Assembly: GCA_964576115.1 (NCBI GenBank)
Contig: CAZNUA010000002.1
Span: 145,093 to 174,600, forward strand
Length of the DNA stretch: 29,508 nt
DNA from: CAYSYY01 sp964576115 [NCBI: uncultured Gemmatimonadota bacterium]
GTDB lineage: Bacteria; Blakebacterota; Blakebacteria; Blakebacterales
Reading direction: 5' to 3'
The notes beneath the pieces are model-generated. The model saw only the letters and a program-made list of their open reading frames with translations. It ran no database searches and had not been told where the DNA came from. The position numbers were made by a program, and so were the translations under genes. Of this stretch, positions 1 to 7,910 are shown in pieces. Numbering within the stretch: the first letter of the stretch is position 1; each line of letters begins with the position of its first letter.

Positions 1-206
1 ACCTCGCTGATGAGCTGGCCGAAGCTGTGCTGCACGGGTACCGTCACCCAGGTCGATCCCCGATCGGTCTTGAAGCGGTTCCGGTTCTGCCACTCCCCCT
101 TCTTGAACTGTACCGAATCGAGCAGGACGAAGGCATCGGCTCGATCCATCTTGTCGAAGTACCCCGCCCACGGCAGGTACTGCGGCTGGTGGGCGGTCAC
201 GATCAC
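1..206 (-). CDS. WbqC-like family protein, 5' part only (runs off the left edge)
   Basis: The first 68 codons of a minus-strand gene are visible; the rest lies outside the window. The translated start contains HQPQYLPWAGYFDKM and then LLDSVQFKKGEWQNRNR, the signature of the WbqC-like family (PF08889), whose members sit in O-antigen and capsule loci and are thought to act in nucleotide-sugar or amino-sugar modification without a settled reaction. The GTG start at 206 overlaps the TGA of the upstream PHP-like gene (GTGA), which implies translational coupling and membership of the operon begun by the ATPase at 2531. A second GTG two codons later at 200 is an equally possible start. The family call is firm; the reaction is not known from the sequence. 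Confidence 0.85.
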   Translation of the reverse strand, partial: MIVTAHQPQYLPWAGYFDKMDRADAFVLLDSVQFKKGEWQNRNRFKTDRGSTWVTVPVQHSFGQLISE

Positions 207-1717
207 GGCTGCGTTCCTTTGGCGTTCATAGCAGTACCGTAGCGCACAAAGATCGGGTTGGAAATCACGTGGTGTGCCTGCGAGTGGACCAGCAGGCGGT
301 ACCAGGCGGCTGTCTCGCTCTCTTCCGGACCGAAATCGGTGAACTCCAGACTGACGGGGGGCACAAGTTCGCGGTCGATGACGACCTCACCGGAACGGAT
401 CAGGCGCACCCGGAGCAGAGGCGGTTCGGAACCGGTGAAGGAGACTCCGGCCCGAACTGCAACCGCGCCGGATGTCGACAGAGTGCCGCCCGAACCCGCC
501 CGCTTCTCACCGGCTGTAGCCTCGAAGGTCTCTAGACGCAGGTGCCCGCCGGGAAGGGCGGCGAGCAGGGCGTAACCCCGCCCCGTTCTGAGAGCCTCGA
601 GCAGAGCCCCGGGGGTGCGGTCGGGAGCCAGCACGACACTCAGAACACCATCCACCCGCTTGGCGTTTTTCACTTCGATCTGCTCGGGGTAGTGCAGAGC
701 CAGTTCGCCCCAGCCCCAGACCGGATCGTCCCTGTGTCCGGCCAGATAATCGGCCAGGGCTCGATCCCACTCCCGGCCGGGCTCCCGGGCGGTCGAGGTA
801 GCCGGGTAGAGCGACCCGAACGCGTCGTAGCCGGTGGTTTCGACCAGAACCTGCGGGTGGGGATCGGTGTGAATCAGACCCCAGGAGTAGGGGTGATCGT
901 CGACCGCTTCGATCTGTGTCCACAGAGAAAAACCGCCCCGGGCCCGGACGGAATCGATCAGGGCCTGGTAGGCTTCGGTCGGGGTCGAATCGCGGTACAC
1001 CGGAAAGGGCTGGGGCGGCGGCGGCCCCGAGTGGATGAGCAGGAGTACCGGAACGGCCAGCACCGCGGCCCAGACCCGGTTCCTGTTCCGCAGGGCGAAC
1101 AGAGAGAGAAGAAGGAAAATGATGAGCGTCGCCAGCCACGGGACATCGCGGACCGACTCAACAGGCAGGCGGCGCAATCCCGTGACAGGCAGGCGGGCGT
1201 AATCGTCGGCTGAGGGCAGACCGAGGACCAGGATGTTGCGCTGCCAGTCCCACATCGTGAGATTGCCCTTCCAGGGCGCGCCCGTCCAGCGGTAGTAGGG
1301 CGCCACTTCGGCGCCCGCCATCAGGGTGACCTCGGGCACGGCGGCATCGAGTTCGGCTACCCGTCGGAAGTACCGCTGGATTCCGAAGGTGCGTATCGAG
1401 GTCTCGCGCCGACGGTAATTCCAGATCCGCCTGATGACCGGGGGAGCCCACTGCCAGTCGGTCAGGAGCTGCTCGGTCAGGATGACGGCGTCGATGTCGC
1501 GCGCGGCGGCGGCTTGCTGCAGTCGCACGCCCATCCTGAGGCCGCCCGCCAGATCGGCATGGGAGTGCAGCAGTACCCGCCACTGCCGTTCCTCCGGCTG
1601 ACCGGCCTGAGCCCGCACGGGAGCCGAAAAGACGCTGCAAACGACCAGAAGGCCAGTGAAAAGGATGATCGGTGTGCGAGTCGGGGCAGGTGCCGGAGCG
1701 TTTGCCAGGGAAGCCAC
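203..1717 (-). CDS. Secreted or membrane-anchored PHP-domain-like protein, function unknown
   Basis: This is a protein of 504 residues from a GTG seven bases after the ATPase stop and behind a strong GGAGGGGGAG ribosome site; longer reading would run back into the ATPase gene. Residues 1-36 form a signal peptide with a hydrophobic core (IILFTGLLVV) and a likely cut after PVRA. The mature start has LLHSHADLAGG (about 49-59), like motif 1 (HxH) of PHP phosphoesterases, followed by AVILTEQ (78-84) and AGAEV (134-138). The second motif, usually with an Asp and a His, reads TEQ, so metal binding is doubtful. Two adjacent hydrophobic segments (about 193-210 and 215-229) split the protein, so the C-terminal domain (Asp-rich, then beta-rich) probably also lies outside the cytoplasm. 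It is co-transcribed between an ExeA-like ATPase and a WbqC-like gene, pointing to cell-surface polysaccharide work. I cannot name a substrate. Confidence 0.7.
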   Translation of the reverse strand: MASLANAPAPAPTRTPIILFTGLLVVCSVFSAPVRAQAGQPEERQWRVLLHSHADLAGGLRMGVRLQQAAAARDIDAVILTEQLLTDWQWAPPVIRRIWNYRRRETSIRTFGIQRYFRRVAELDAAVPEVTLMAGAEVAPYYRWTGAPWKGNLTMWDWQRNILVLGLPSADDYARLPVTGLRRLPVESVRDVPWLATLIIFLLLSLFALRNRNRVWAAVLAVPVLLLIHSGPPPPQPFPVYRDSTPTEAYQALIDSVRARGGFSLWTQIEAVDDHPYSWGLIHTDPHPQVLVETTGYDAFGSLYPATSTAREPGREWDRALADYLAGHRDDPVWGWGELALHYPEQIEVKNAKRVDGVLSVVLAPDRTPGALLEALRTGRGYALLAALPGGHLRLETFEATAGEKRAGSGGTLSTSGAVAVRAGVSFTGSEPPLLRVRLIRSGEVVIDRELVPPVSLEFTDFGPEESETAAWYRLLVHSQAHHVISNPIFVRYGTAMNAKGTQP

Positions 1718-1718
1718 C

Positions 1719-1734
1719 GGAGTATTAATACTCC
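1719..1734. repeat. 16-bp perfect palindrome over a gene junction
   Basis: The sequence GGAGTATTAATACTCC is its own reverse complement. On the minus strand it contains the last codons and TAA stop of the ATPase and part of the ribosome site of the PHP-like gene, whose GTG is at 1717. It could be a short hairpin in the mRNA that tunes coupling, or an operator; a chance palindrome is also possible. Confidence 0.45.
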
Positions 1735-2531
1735 CCCTCCAGGGTGCGGGATACGTCGTAGATGACCATTTCATCGACGGATTCGACTTTACGGGAAGCA
1801 CCGAGGAGCAGGGCCAGGTTGCATATGTTGTTGATGCGCCGGGGGATACCGCCGCTCAGATCGTGAATCAGTTCGAAAGCGCGCGGGGTGAAGACATCGT
1901 TCGAACTCCCGGCCGTACGGACCCGGTGCAGCACGTAATCGGCGGTATCGGTCTCGCTGAAAGGGCCGAGGTGAGCCCGCATCGCCAGGCGCTGGGCCAG
2001 GGGCTTGTTAATATCTACTTTCAGACCGAGTTCGGGCTGACCGACCAGGAAGAGGTTGACCAGCGTCTTGCCTTCATACTGGTAGTTGAGCAGCATCCGG
2101 ATTTCTTCGAAGGTCTCCTTGCGCTCGATGATATGTGCCTCGTCGATGATCAGGATGGTGTACTTGCCGTCGCGGTGGTTGTTGGTCAGGGCGTCCTCCA
2201 GGGTCTGGACGACGTCGGCTTTGTGGGTCGGAACGGTGGTCAGACCCATTTTGATCAGAATCATGCGCAGCAGTTCGAGATCGTCGAGCTGGGGATGAGA
2301 AACGAGAACGAAGCGGAAATTGGCGTTGTCGAGACGTGTTTTCAGAAGATTGATGACCAGGGTTTTGCCGCACCCGAAAACACCGGTCAGCAAGGCCGCT
2401 CCCATGTCGTTCTGCACGCAGAAGAGCATCCGGCTGAGGGTTTCCTCGTGCTGGGGGGAATGGTAATAGAAATCGGGATCGGGGGTATTCTTGAAGGGCA
2501 TCCGATCCATGCCCCAGTGTTCCAGGTACAT
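1725..2531 (-). CDS. ExeA/GspA-type AAA ATPase
   Basis: A 268-residue AAA ATPase that starts with MYLEHWGMDRMPF, a typical N-terminus of the ExeA/GspA/TniB-like family often linked to secretion and to polysaccharide loci with exosortase. Walker A is TGVFGCGKT (49-57), Walker B ILIIDEAH (126-133), a sensor-1-like GQPEL at 164-168 and the sensor-2 SGGIPRRIN at 226-234. The ATG at 2531 has an AAGGGA ribosome site; the upstream in-frame extension lacks family similarity. There is no peptidoglycan-binding C-terminal domain, so this is the short, cytoplasmic form. It heads a three-gene operon and is divergent from the glycosyltransferase operon at 2734. By family knowledge such ATPases are thought to energise assembly or localisation of surface export machinery; that role here is inference. 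Confidence 0.88.
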   Translation of the reverse strand: MYLEHWGMDRMPFKNTPDPDFYYHSPQHEETLSRMLFCVQNDMGAALLTGVFGCGKTLVINLLKTRLDNANFRFVLVSHPQLDDLELLRMILIKMGLTTVPTHKADVVQTLEDALTNNHRDGKYTILIIDEAHIIERKETFEEIRMLLNYQYEGKTLVNLFLVGQPELGLKVDINKPLAQRLAMRAHLGPFSETDTADYVLHRVRTAGSSNDVFTPRAFELIHDLSGGIPRRINNICNLALLLGASRKVESVDEMVIYDVSRTLEGEY

Positions 2532-2674
2532 CGGGCTGGTCCCTTTCTGGATGTCTGTCCCGGCAGAGGTCCGGCGATAGTCGCCCGGTTTCGTGAATAG
2601 TAAGGGAAGAGACCGTACCGATGCCAGCGTCTTGTGGTCGGGGATGAAGGTAAAGCGGGCTGGCCAATGCCTGC

Positions 2675-2703
2675 TTGTGGCCGCTTCGACCCCCGCGTAT
2701 GCT
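2675..2703 (+). promoter_or_regulatory. Candidate sigma-70-like promoter for the glycosyltransferase/flippase operon
   Basis: TTGTGG (2675-2680) and TATGCT (2698-2703) are separated by 17 bp, and the -10 box lies 30 bases before the ATG at 2734. It sits in the 202-bp divergent gap 2532-2733 shared with the minus-strand ATPase operon. I found no convincing -35/-10 pair for the minus direction, only a TACTAT. Matches are moderate and were judged by eye. Confidence 0.4.
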
Positions 2704-2733
2704 GCTCGGGTAACGGGATTCGGGGAGCAATCC

Positions 2734-3981
2734 ATGCCGGCACGACTTCTCGTCGTCGAACGACATTTCCCCTACAGCGGGGGAGCACGCACCGAGAGCT
2801 TTGTTGCGCTCTGGCCTGCAATGGGGTGGCAGGTACGGGTGCTGACACGCGATCCCCCTTCCACTCCCTTCCCACTCGACGAAGTCATGGCCGGGATACC
2901 GGCCGGGGTGGAGATCGAGCGTGTGACTGCCCGCCGACCGGGCGAGGGTTCCGGTCTGATGCCCCCCCGGCTCCGGCGCGGTCTCTACCGTCTGGCGAAC
3001 CGGCCCCTGCCCGGGAACGAGTGGATCGGGCCGGCTCTCGATGCATCTCTTACCGATGCCGGCGCTGCTCGCCCCAACCTCATCTACTCCTCGAGTCCGC
3101 CCGAGAGCGCTCACGAGATAGCTCTCCACCTTCGTGACCTGTGGGGTATCCCCTGGGTGATGGACGTGCGTGACCTCTTTACCCAGTACCGGGGCCGTTT
3201 CAGCGCCCTGACACCCCTGCACGCCGCCTGGGCCCGCCGTCTCGAGGCGCGATGGTACGCACGCTGCAACCGGCTGATTGTGAACACCGAGCACCATCTC
3301 GAGCGGCTCCGCGAGAGGTTCGCAATCCGCGACGGGAACACCATCGTCATCCCCAACGGTTTCCGAGAAGATGACCGGCGCCATGCCGACCGACCGCTCC
3401 TGCCTGGTCCGATCAGCCGGGACCGGCCATTGAGGATCGGGTACCTGGGGGTGCTGTCGAAACCGGCCAACGCCTGGCAGGCGACCCTCGATGGCTTGGC
3501 CCGCGTATCATCGCTGGAGCGTCCAATCCTGCTGGAAATCTGGGGGCGCCCCGAGCCCGAGGTCACGCGGGTTGCAGAAACTCTCGGTCTGGCCAACAGC
3601 GTATCCTTTCGTACCCCGCAGCCTCACGGCAAAGCGATGGAGGAAGTGGCGACCTGTGATTGTCTGCTGGTGACTACTGCCTCCACCCACGGCCACCTGG
3701 TGCCCCAGAAACTCTACAACTACCTGGCTCTGGAACGGTGGGTCGCAGCTCTGGCGCCGGCCGGGTCGATGGTCGCGCGGGTCGTCGAGATGACCGGTGC
3801 CGGTGAAGTGGCCGAGCCCGATGCCGCCGGAGCGGCCCGTCTGCTCGAACACATGCAGGACCGGATCGATGCCGGGCAGATGCAGCCACCGATTGATCGG
3901 ACCGCCATCGAGACATACTCGCGCACCGTCCATGCCCGGCGACTATCCGAGGTATTCCACGAGGTTCTCGGCAATGGCTGA
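2734..3981 (+). CDS. GT4-type glycosyltransferase, first gene of plus-strand operon
   Basis: A retaining GT-B glycosyltransferase-like protein of 415 residues. The start MPARLLVVERHFPYSGGARTE shows the usual N-terminal Rossmann strand and glycine-rich acceptor loop. IPWVMDVRDLF near residue 145 and IVNTEHHLERLRERF followed by VIPNGF are classic of the family (an Asp-containing loop, then the start of the C-terminal domain). The C-terminal domain has LRIGYLGVLSK and LVPQKLYNYLALERWVAAL, where other GT4 enzymes carry the E-x7-E type motif; here the motif is altered (PQKLYNYLALE), as in WcaI-like members. The ATG at 2734 follows GGGGAG at a good distance. The stop overlaps the next start by 8 bases. 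Sugar donor and acceptor cannot be told from sequence. Confidence 0.85.
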   Translation: MPARLLVVERHFPYSGGARTESFVALWPAMGWQVRVLTRDPPSTPFPLDEVMAGIPAGVEIERVTARRPGEGSGLMPPRLRRGLYRLANRPLPGNEWIGPALDASLTDAGAARPNLIYSSSPPESAHEIALHLRDLWGIPWVMDVRDLFTQYRGRFSALTPLHAAWARRLEARWYARCNRLIVNTEHHLERLRERFAIRDGNTIVIPNGFREDDRRHADRPLLPGPISRDRPLRIGYLGVLSKPANAWQATLDGLARVSSLERPILLEIWGRPEPEVTRVAETLGLANSVSFRTPQPHGKAMEEVATCDCLLVTTASTHGHLVPQKLYNYLALERWVAALAPAGSMVARVVEMTGAGEVAEPDAAGAARLLEHMQDRIDAGQMQPPIDRTAIETYSRTVHARRLSEVFHEVLGNG

Positions 3982-5161
3982 GCCCCTGACCGTTCTCTTC
4001 ATCGCCCGGGCGGTCACCATCCATGCCCGGCGCTGGATCGGGGCTGTCGCCGAGCGGGGAGTCCGCTGCCTTCTGGCGGCGGTGACGTCACCCGGGGAGC
4101 CCGAGAGGATAGAAGGTGCTGAGACGGTCGCGGTCCTCCCCGTCCGGGGAATCCGTCATCCCGCCTACCTGCCACGATTCCTGGCCAATACTCTCCGTCT
4201 GCGCCGGGCGATCGACCGCACCCGACCGGCTGTGGTGCATGCCCATTTCGTCGAGGACTGCGGTTGGCTGGGAGCCTTTTCCGGCTATCATCCATGGGGA
4301 GTTACAGCATGGGGTTCGGATCTGCTCGTTCTCCCCGATCGTTCGCGTCTCGGGGTGGGGCGTCGACTGACCCGGACGGCCCTGCGGCGGGCCGATTTCC
4401 TCACCGCTCCGAGCCAGGCCCTGCTGGAGGCGGCCGATCGGCAGGGTCTGAGGTCGGGCCTGGGAACCCACCTCTTATGGGGCGTGGACCGGGGCCGTTT
4501 TCATCCCGATCTGGATCCGGCTCCTTTCCGTTCCCGGTTGAGGATTCCCGACGGTGTCCCCCTCGTTCTCTCCCCGCGGCGGATGGAGGGGCTGTACCAT
4601 ATTGTGGACATCCTCGATGCCTGGGAGAGACTCCGCGCCGCCGGAGGACCGCGGTCGGTATTGGCTCTGGCCACCGACGGCGGTTCGCTCGAGCCCGACT
4701 TCCGGACTCGGGCCGCCGCCAGTGAGTGGGAGGAGGATATCCGTATCCTGGAGCCGCTTGCGTATGACGAGATGCCCGGACTCTTCGCCGCTACGGATAT
4801 CGTGGTTTCGGTACCCGAAAGCGACGGTACGCCGATGTCGGTCCTCGAAGCCCTGGCCACCGGCACACCGGTCATCGCCGGCGATCTACCCAGCCTGCAT
4901 CCGTGGGTACACGAGGGGAAAACCGGCCGGCTGGTACCGGTAGGCGATGTGACGGCACTGGCCGACGTGCTCGGGGCCCTGCTGGCCGACGTTGAAGAAA
5001 GGCACGAGATGGGCCGCCGGGCTGCCGAACACGCCGTAGCCGAAGCCGACCAGACGGTCTGGATGGACCGGGCGGTCGCGCTGTACCATGACCTCGCCGG
5101 CGGAAGTCGCTCCTCTCGAACCACGGCCGGGCCGGCATCAGCTGGAGAGGAAGGACGATGA
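3974..5161 (+). CDS. GT4-type glycosyltransferase
   Basis: A 395-residue GT-B glycosyltransferase. It starts MAEPLTVLFIARAVTIHARRW, where the His-Ala-Arg-Arg-Trp stretch resembles enzymes that act early on lipid-linked sugars. VVHAHFVEDCGWLG, TAWGSDLLVLPD and then SPRRMEGLYHIVDILDAW mark the first domain and linker. The donor-binding motif is complete: ESDGTPMSVLEALATGTPVIAGDLPS (about residues 282-307), with the ExxxxxxxE spacing of retaining GT4 enzymes. The gene overlaps the previous one by 8 bases and the next by 4 (ATGA), so all are translated together. The last 20 residues are a low-complexity Ser/Thr/Gly tail. Specificity is unknown. Confidence 0.88.
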   Translation: MAEPLTVLFIARAVTIHARRWIGAVAERGVRCLLAAVTSPGEPERIEGAETVAVLPVRGIRHPAYLPRFLANTLRLRRAIDRTRPAVVHAHFVEDCGWLGAFSGYHPWGVTAWGSDLLVLPDRSRLGVGRRLTRTALRRADFLTAPSQALLEAADRQGLRSGLGTHLLWGVDRGRFHPDLDPAPFRSRLRIPDGVPLVLSPRRMEGLYHIVDILDAWERLRAAGGPRSVLALATDGGSLEPDFRTRAAASEWEEDIRILEPLAYDEMPGLFAATDIVVSVPESDGTPMSVLEALATGTPVIAGDLPSLHPWVHEGKTGRLVPVGDVTALADVLGALLADVEERHEMGRRAAEHAVAEADQTVWMDRAVALYHDLAGGSRSSRTTAGPASAGEEGR

Positions 5162-6282
5162 CGCCCCGGATCGCGGTCGATGGCCGGGAGTGGCTGCCCG
5201 GGAGGCAGACCGGGATCGGGCGCTTCCTCGAGGATCTGCTCGACCGGGCGGTGCAGAGGGATGGCGGCCCCGGCTGGCACATCTACCTTGCTCCAGAGGG
5301 TGAAACCCGCCTCGAAGCAGCAAACCTGACGTACGAACACCTGCCCCACCTGCCGGCCCCGCTGGTCGATCAGCTGGTGCTGCCCGCCCGGCTGTCGGCG
5401 AATCCACCCGATCTCTTCTTCTCCCCGTATATCAAGCTTCCGTGGCGACTGCCCTGCCCCGGAGTGGCGACCGTCCACGATCTCATGCTCCTGAGCCTGT
5501 CTCCCGCCGACGGCGGTCTCTCCCAGCCCCGGCGGACATGGTTCCGCTGGTACACCCGGCGCTCGCTTCGACGTGCCGATCTGATCGTCACGGTCTCGGA
5601 GGCCTCCCGCCGGGAGATCGCTGAACAGATCGGTCCGCTAGACACCCCGATCGAGGTGATCCCCGAGCCGGCTGGCCGGGCTTTCCGCGAAGGCGGCGGG
5701 CTCTCCGGTGAGCAAGTCCGGACCCGCCTGGAGATCGCCGGACCATTTCTCATGACAGTCGGCAACTTCAGCCCCCACAAGAACCTGGCTCTTCTCGTCA
5801 GGGCCTGGGCGGATCTGCAGGCGGAGGGGATTGCGGGAGACTTGATCATGGTGGGTGCGGGTGAAGGCCGGGAAGCCATCCGGGAGCTGGTCCGATCGCT
5901 CGGCGTGGAGAAGACGGTCCACTTCCCGGGACGGGTCGACGATGACGAGCTCCCGGCCCTCTACCGCGAAACCACCGGCCTGCTCCAACCCTCGCTCTCG
6001 GAAGGATTCGGCCTGCCGGTCGTCGAGGCAATGGCCTGCGGCGCCCCGGTGGTCGTTTCCGACCGGGGTAGTCTCCCGGAAGTGGCGGGAGAGGCCGGTC
6101 AGGTACTCGACCCCACCGACCGGACGGCCTGGGCTGCGGCGATGAGAGATCTGCTCACCGATCCCGAACTCCGTCGCTGGAGGGCAGAAGCCGCGCTCGA
6201 TCGCGCCGGACAGTTCACCCCCGAGAATACCACCGACCGCCTGTTGGAGCGGATCGAGAGCGTGATGCGACATGACGCCTGA
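5158..6282 (+). CDS. GT4-type glycosyltransferase, mannosyltransferase-like
   Basis: A 374-residue GT4 enzyme starting MTPRIAVDGREWLPGRQTGIGRFLEDLL, a start very common in mannosyl/rhamnosyltransferases of O-antigen loci. Visible motifs are VATVHDL, LIVTVSEASRREI, FLMTVGNFSPHKNLALLVRAW (start of the donor domain) and LLQPSLSEGFGLPVVEAMACGAPVVVSDRGSLPEV, a full E-x7-E donor motif. The ATG overlaps the preceding TGA (ATGA) and has AGGAAGGA just upstream. The end overlaps the flippase start by 11 bases. The mannosyltransferase suggestion rests on general resemblance only. Confidence 0.88.
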   Translation: MTPRIAVDGREWLPGRQTGIGRFLEDLLDRAVQRDGGPGWHIYLAPEGETRLEAANLTYEHLPHLPAPLVDQLVLPARLSANPPDLFFSPYIKLPWRLPCPGVATVHDLMLLSLSPADGGLSQPRRTWFRWYTRRSLRRADLIVTVSEASRREIAEQIGPLDTPIEVIPEPAGRAFREGGGLSGEQVRTRLEIAGPFLMTVGNFSPHKNLALLVRAWADLQAEGIAGDLIMVGAGEGREAIRELVRSLGVEKTVHFPGRVDDDELPALYRETTGLLQPSLSEGFGLPVVEAMACGAPVVVSDRGSLPEVAGEAGQVLDPTDRTAWAAAMRDLLTDPELRRWRAEAALDRAGQFTPENTTDRLLERIESVMRHDA

Positions 6283-7828
6283 TACAGATTCGCTCCGGCA
6301 GAAGGATCCGCTCCGTTCCGCCGAATCCCTGGAAACGGAGTGGGGAAACGTCCGTGGCAGTTCGTACGGGCCGCTGGCGGCGCGCAGCACGATCGTTGTG
6401 ACGATCGTGAAGATCACGGCCACGGTGATCAGCCTGGCCACCACCATGATACTGGCCCGGCTGCTGACCGAGTCTGAATACGGGATCATCGACCTGGCCG
6501 GAACCCTGACCGCCCTGCTGGCCATCAGCACCGACCTGGGTCTGAGCATCGCCACGATCCAGCGTTCGCGGATCACTCCTGAACAGATCTCCACCCTTTT
6601 CTGGCTGAACGCCGCTTTCGGCTTTGGGCTCTGGGCAGCCTGTTCTCTGGCCGGACCGCTTCTGGTGCTCTTCTACAGCGAGCCGGCCCTCTACTGGGTG
6701 GCCCCGGCGGTGGGTATAAATTTCTTCTTCGCCGGTCTGGCTGCCCAGCCAGAGGCCCTGCTGCGCCGTCAGTTCGCCTTCCGCAAGACCGGCACGGCCG
6801 AGATCGCGGGTCGTATCATCGGGCTGGGGGTGGGGGTGGGGGCGGCTCTGGCTGGTCTGAGCTACTGGGCTCTGGTACTCAATACGCTGACCACGGCTGC
6901 GGTCCGAACGGTGATCCTCTTCGTTGCCAGCCGCTTCCGGCCCACCGCCCCGCGGCGGGGGACCGGGGTGCGCCCCATGATCACGGTCGGCGGCTGGTAC
7001 GTGGGCTTCAGTTTCCTGAACTACTTCTCGCGCAATCTGGATAACGTCATCATCGGCAAAGTGCTCGGTAAGGCAGCCCTGGGATTCTACGCTCGCGCCT
7101 ACCGGCTGTATCTTCTACCGCAGACGCTGGTCAGCGGTATCCTCGGCCAGGTCGCTCTGCCCGCTCTCTCGCGGCTGACCGGTGAGCGCGAGCGGTTCCT
7201 GCAGGCTTACCTGAGTATTCTCCAGGTCACAGTACTGACCGGCAGCGCCGTAGGGGGCTGGCTGGCCGTTCTGGCCCCCGAGGCGATCCTGGTCGTCCTC
7301 GGCGAGCGGTGGCTACCGGCGGTCCCGATCTTCAGGATCTTCGCCGCGGTGGGGGTGCTGCAGCCGATCCTCTCTTCGACGGGGTGGATCTACACCAGCC
7401 TGGGCCGCACCGATCGGATGTTCCGCTGGTCCTTCGTACCCGCCATCCTGCTTTCAGCGGGCTTTGCGGTCGGGGTCCACTACGGCACCCTCGGGGTGGC
7501 CTGGGCCTACGCTATCGTCTGGATCGGCCTGCTGTTCCTGCCCGGGCTTGCCTACTGTTTGAACACCGTCCCGATCGGGTTGGGATATGTCCTGCGCCGA
7601 CTGCTGGGGCCACTTGGCGTGGTGGTGATCTCGACCGTGGGGGCGTTCGGTATCCGCTTGCTGGTCCCGCCGGGGACTGACTCTCTGCTCACAGCCGTCA
7701 TTGTCATGGTGCCGACCTTGCTGATTCATTTCGGAGCCGCTCGACTCCTGACACGTTCCACACTCGAGGAGATCAAGGTTTTATTGGAGGTCAGGCTGGA
7801 CGGGGATCCTGTTGATGATGATGACTAG
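6272..7828 (+). CDS. Wzx-type polysaccharide flippase (PST/MATE-like family)
   Basis: A 518-residue polytopic membrane protein of the oligosaccharide flippase family. After a polar N-terminus of about 30 residues it shows the family start STIVVTIVKITATVISLATTMILARLLTESEYGIIDLA and the motif SYWALVL, followed by FSFLNYFSRNLDNVIIGKVLGKAALGFYARAYRLYLLP, the loop pattern of the WzxC-like branch. About 12 to 14 hydrophobic segments can be counted, as expected. It would carry undecaprenyl-linked repeat units, built by the upstream glycosyltransferases, across the inner membrane for the Wzy-like protein encoded at 13782-15230. It is the last gene of the plus-strand high-GC operon; base composition drops right after its stop. 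A G-rich tract at 6821-6844 lies inside it. Confidence 0.9.
   Translation: MTPDTDSLRQKDPLRSAESLETEWGNVRGSSYGPLAARSTIVVTIVKITATVISLATTMILARLLTESEYGIIDLAGTLTALLAISTDLGLSIATIQRSRITPEQISTLFWLNAAFGFGLWAACSLAGPLLVLFYSEPALYWVAPAVGINFFFAGLAAQPEALLRRQFAFRKTGTAEIAGRIIGLGVGVGAALAGLSYWALVLNTLTTAAVRTVILFVASRFRPTAPRRGTGVRPMITVGGWYVGFSFLNYFSRNLDNVIIGKVLGKAALGFYARAYRLYLLPQTLVSGILGQVALPALSRLTGERERFLQAYLSILQVTVLTGSAVGGWLAVLAPEAILVVLGERWLPAVPIFRIFAAVGVLQPILSSTGWIYTSLGRTDRMFRWSFVPAILLSAGFAVGVHYGTLGVAWAYAIVWIGLLFLPGLAYCLNTVPIGLGYVLRRLLGPLGVVVISTVGAFGIRLLVPPGTDSLLTAVIVMVPTLLIHFGAARLLTRSTLEEIKVLLEVRLDGDPVDDDD
6821..6844 (+). other. G-rich tract able to form a G-quadruplex, inside the flippase gene
   Basis: One GGG run and three GGGGG runs are separated by CT, T and T, so four guanine runs have loops of one or two bases. 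They encode a Gly/Val/Leu repeat in a transmembrane helix. The tract could be a fold or slippage site on the coding strand, or simply a product of codon choice. Confidence 0.45.
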
Positions 7829-7910
7829 GCCGATAGACACAGGGTACATTCGGAGAGAAAACCGTGACCACCTGCTAGGGTATGGCATTGCCTGAATGCC
7901 AGAGGGTGCC

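Noticed and set aside
2074-3384. Minus-strand frame of 436 codons across the divergent promoter region
   Set aside because: It overlaps both the ATPase and the glycosyltransferase genes in other frames and has no recognisable domain.
4501-5478. Minus-strand frame of 325 codons
   Set aside because: Antisense to two glycosyltransferase genes with full motifs; translation is Ser/Arg/Gly-rich.
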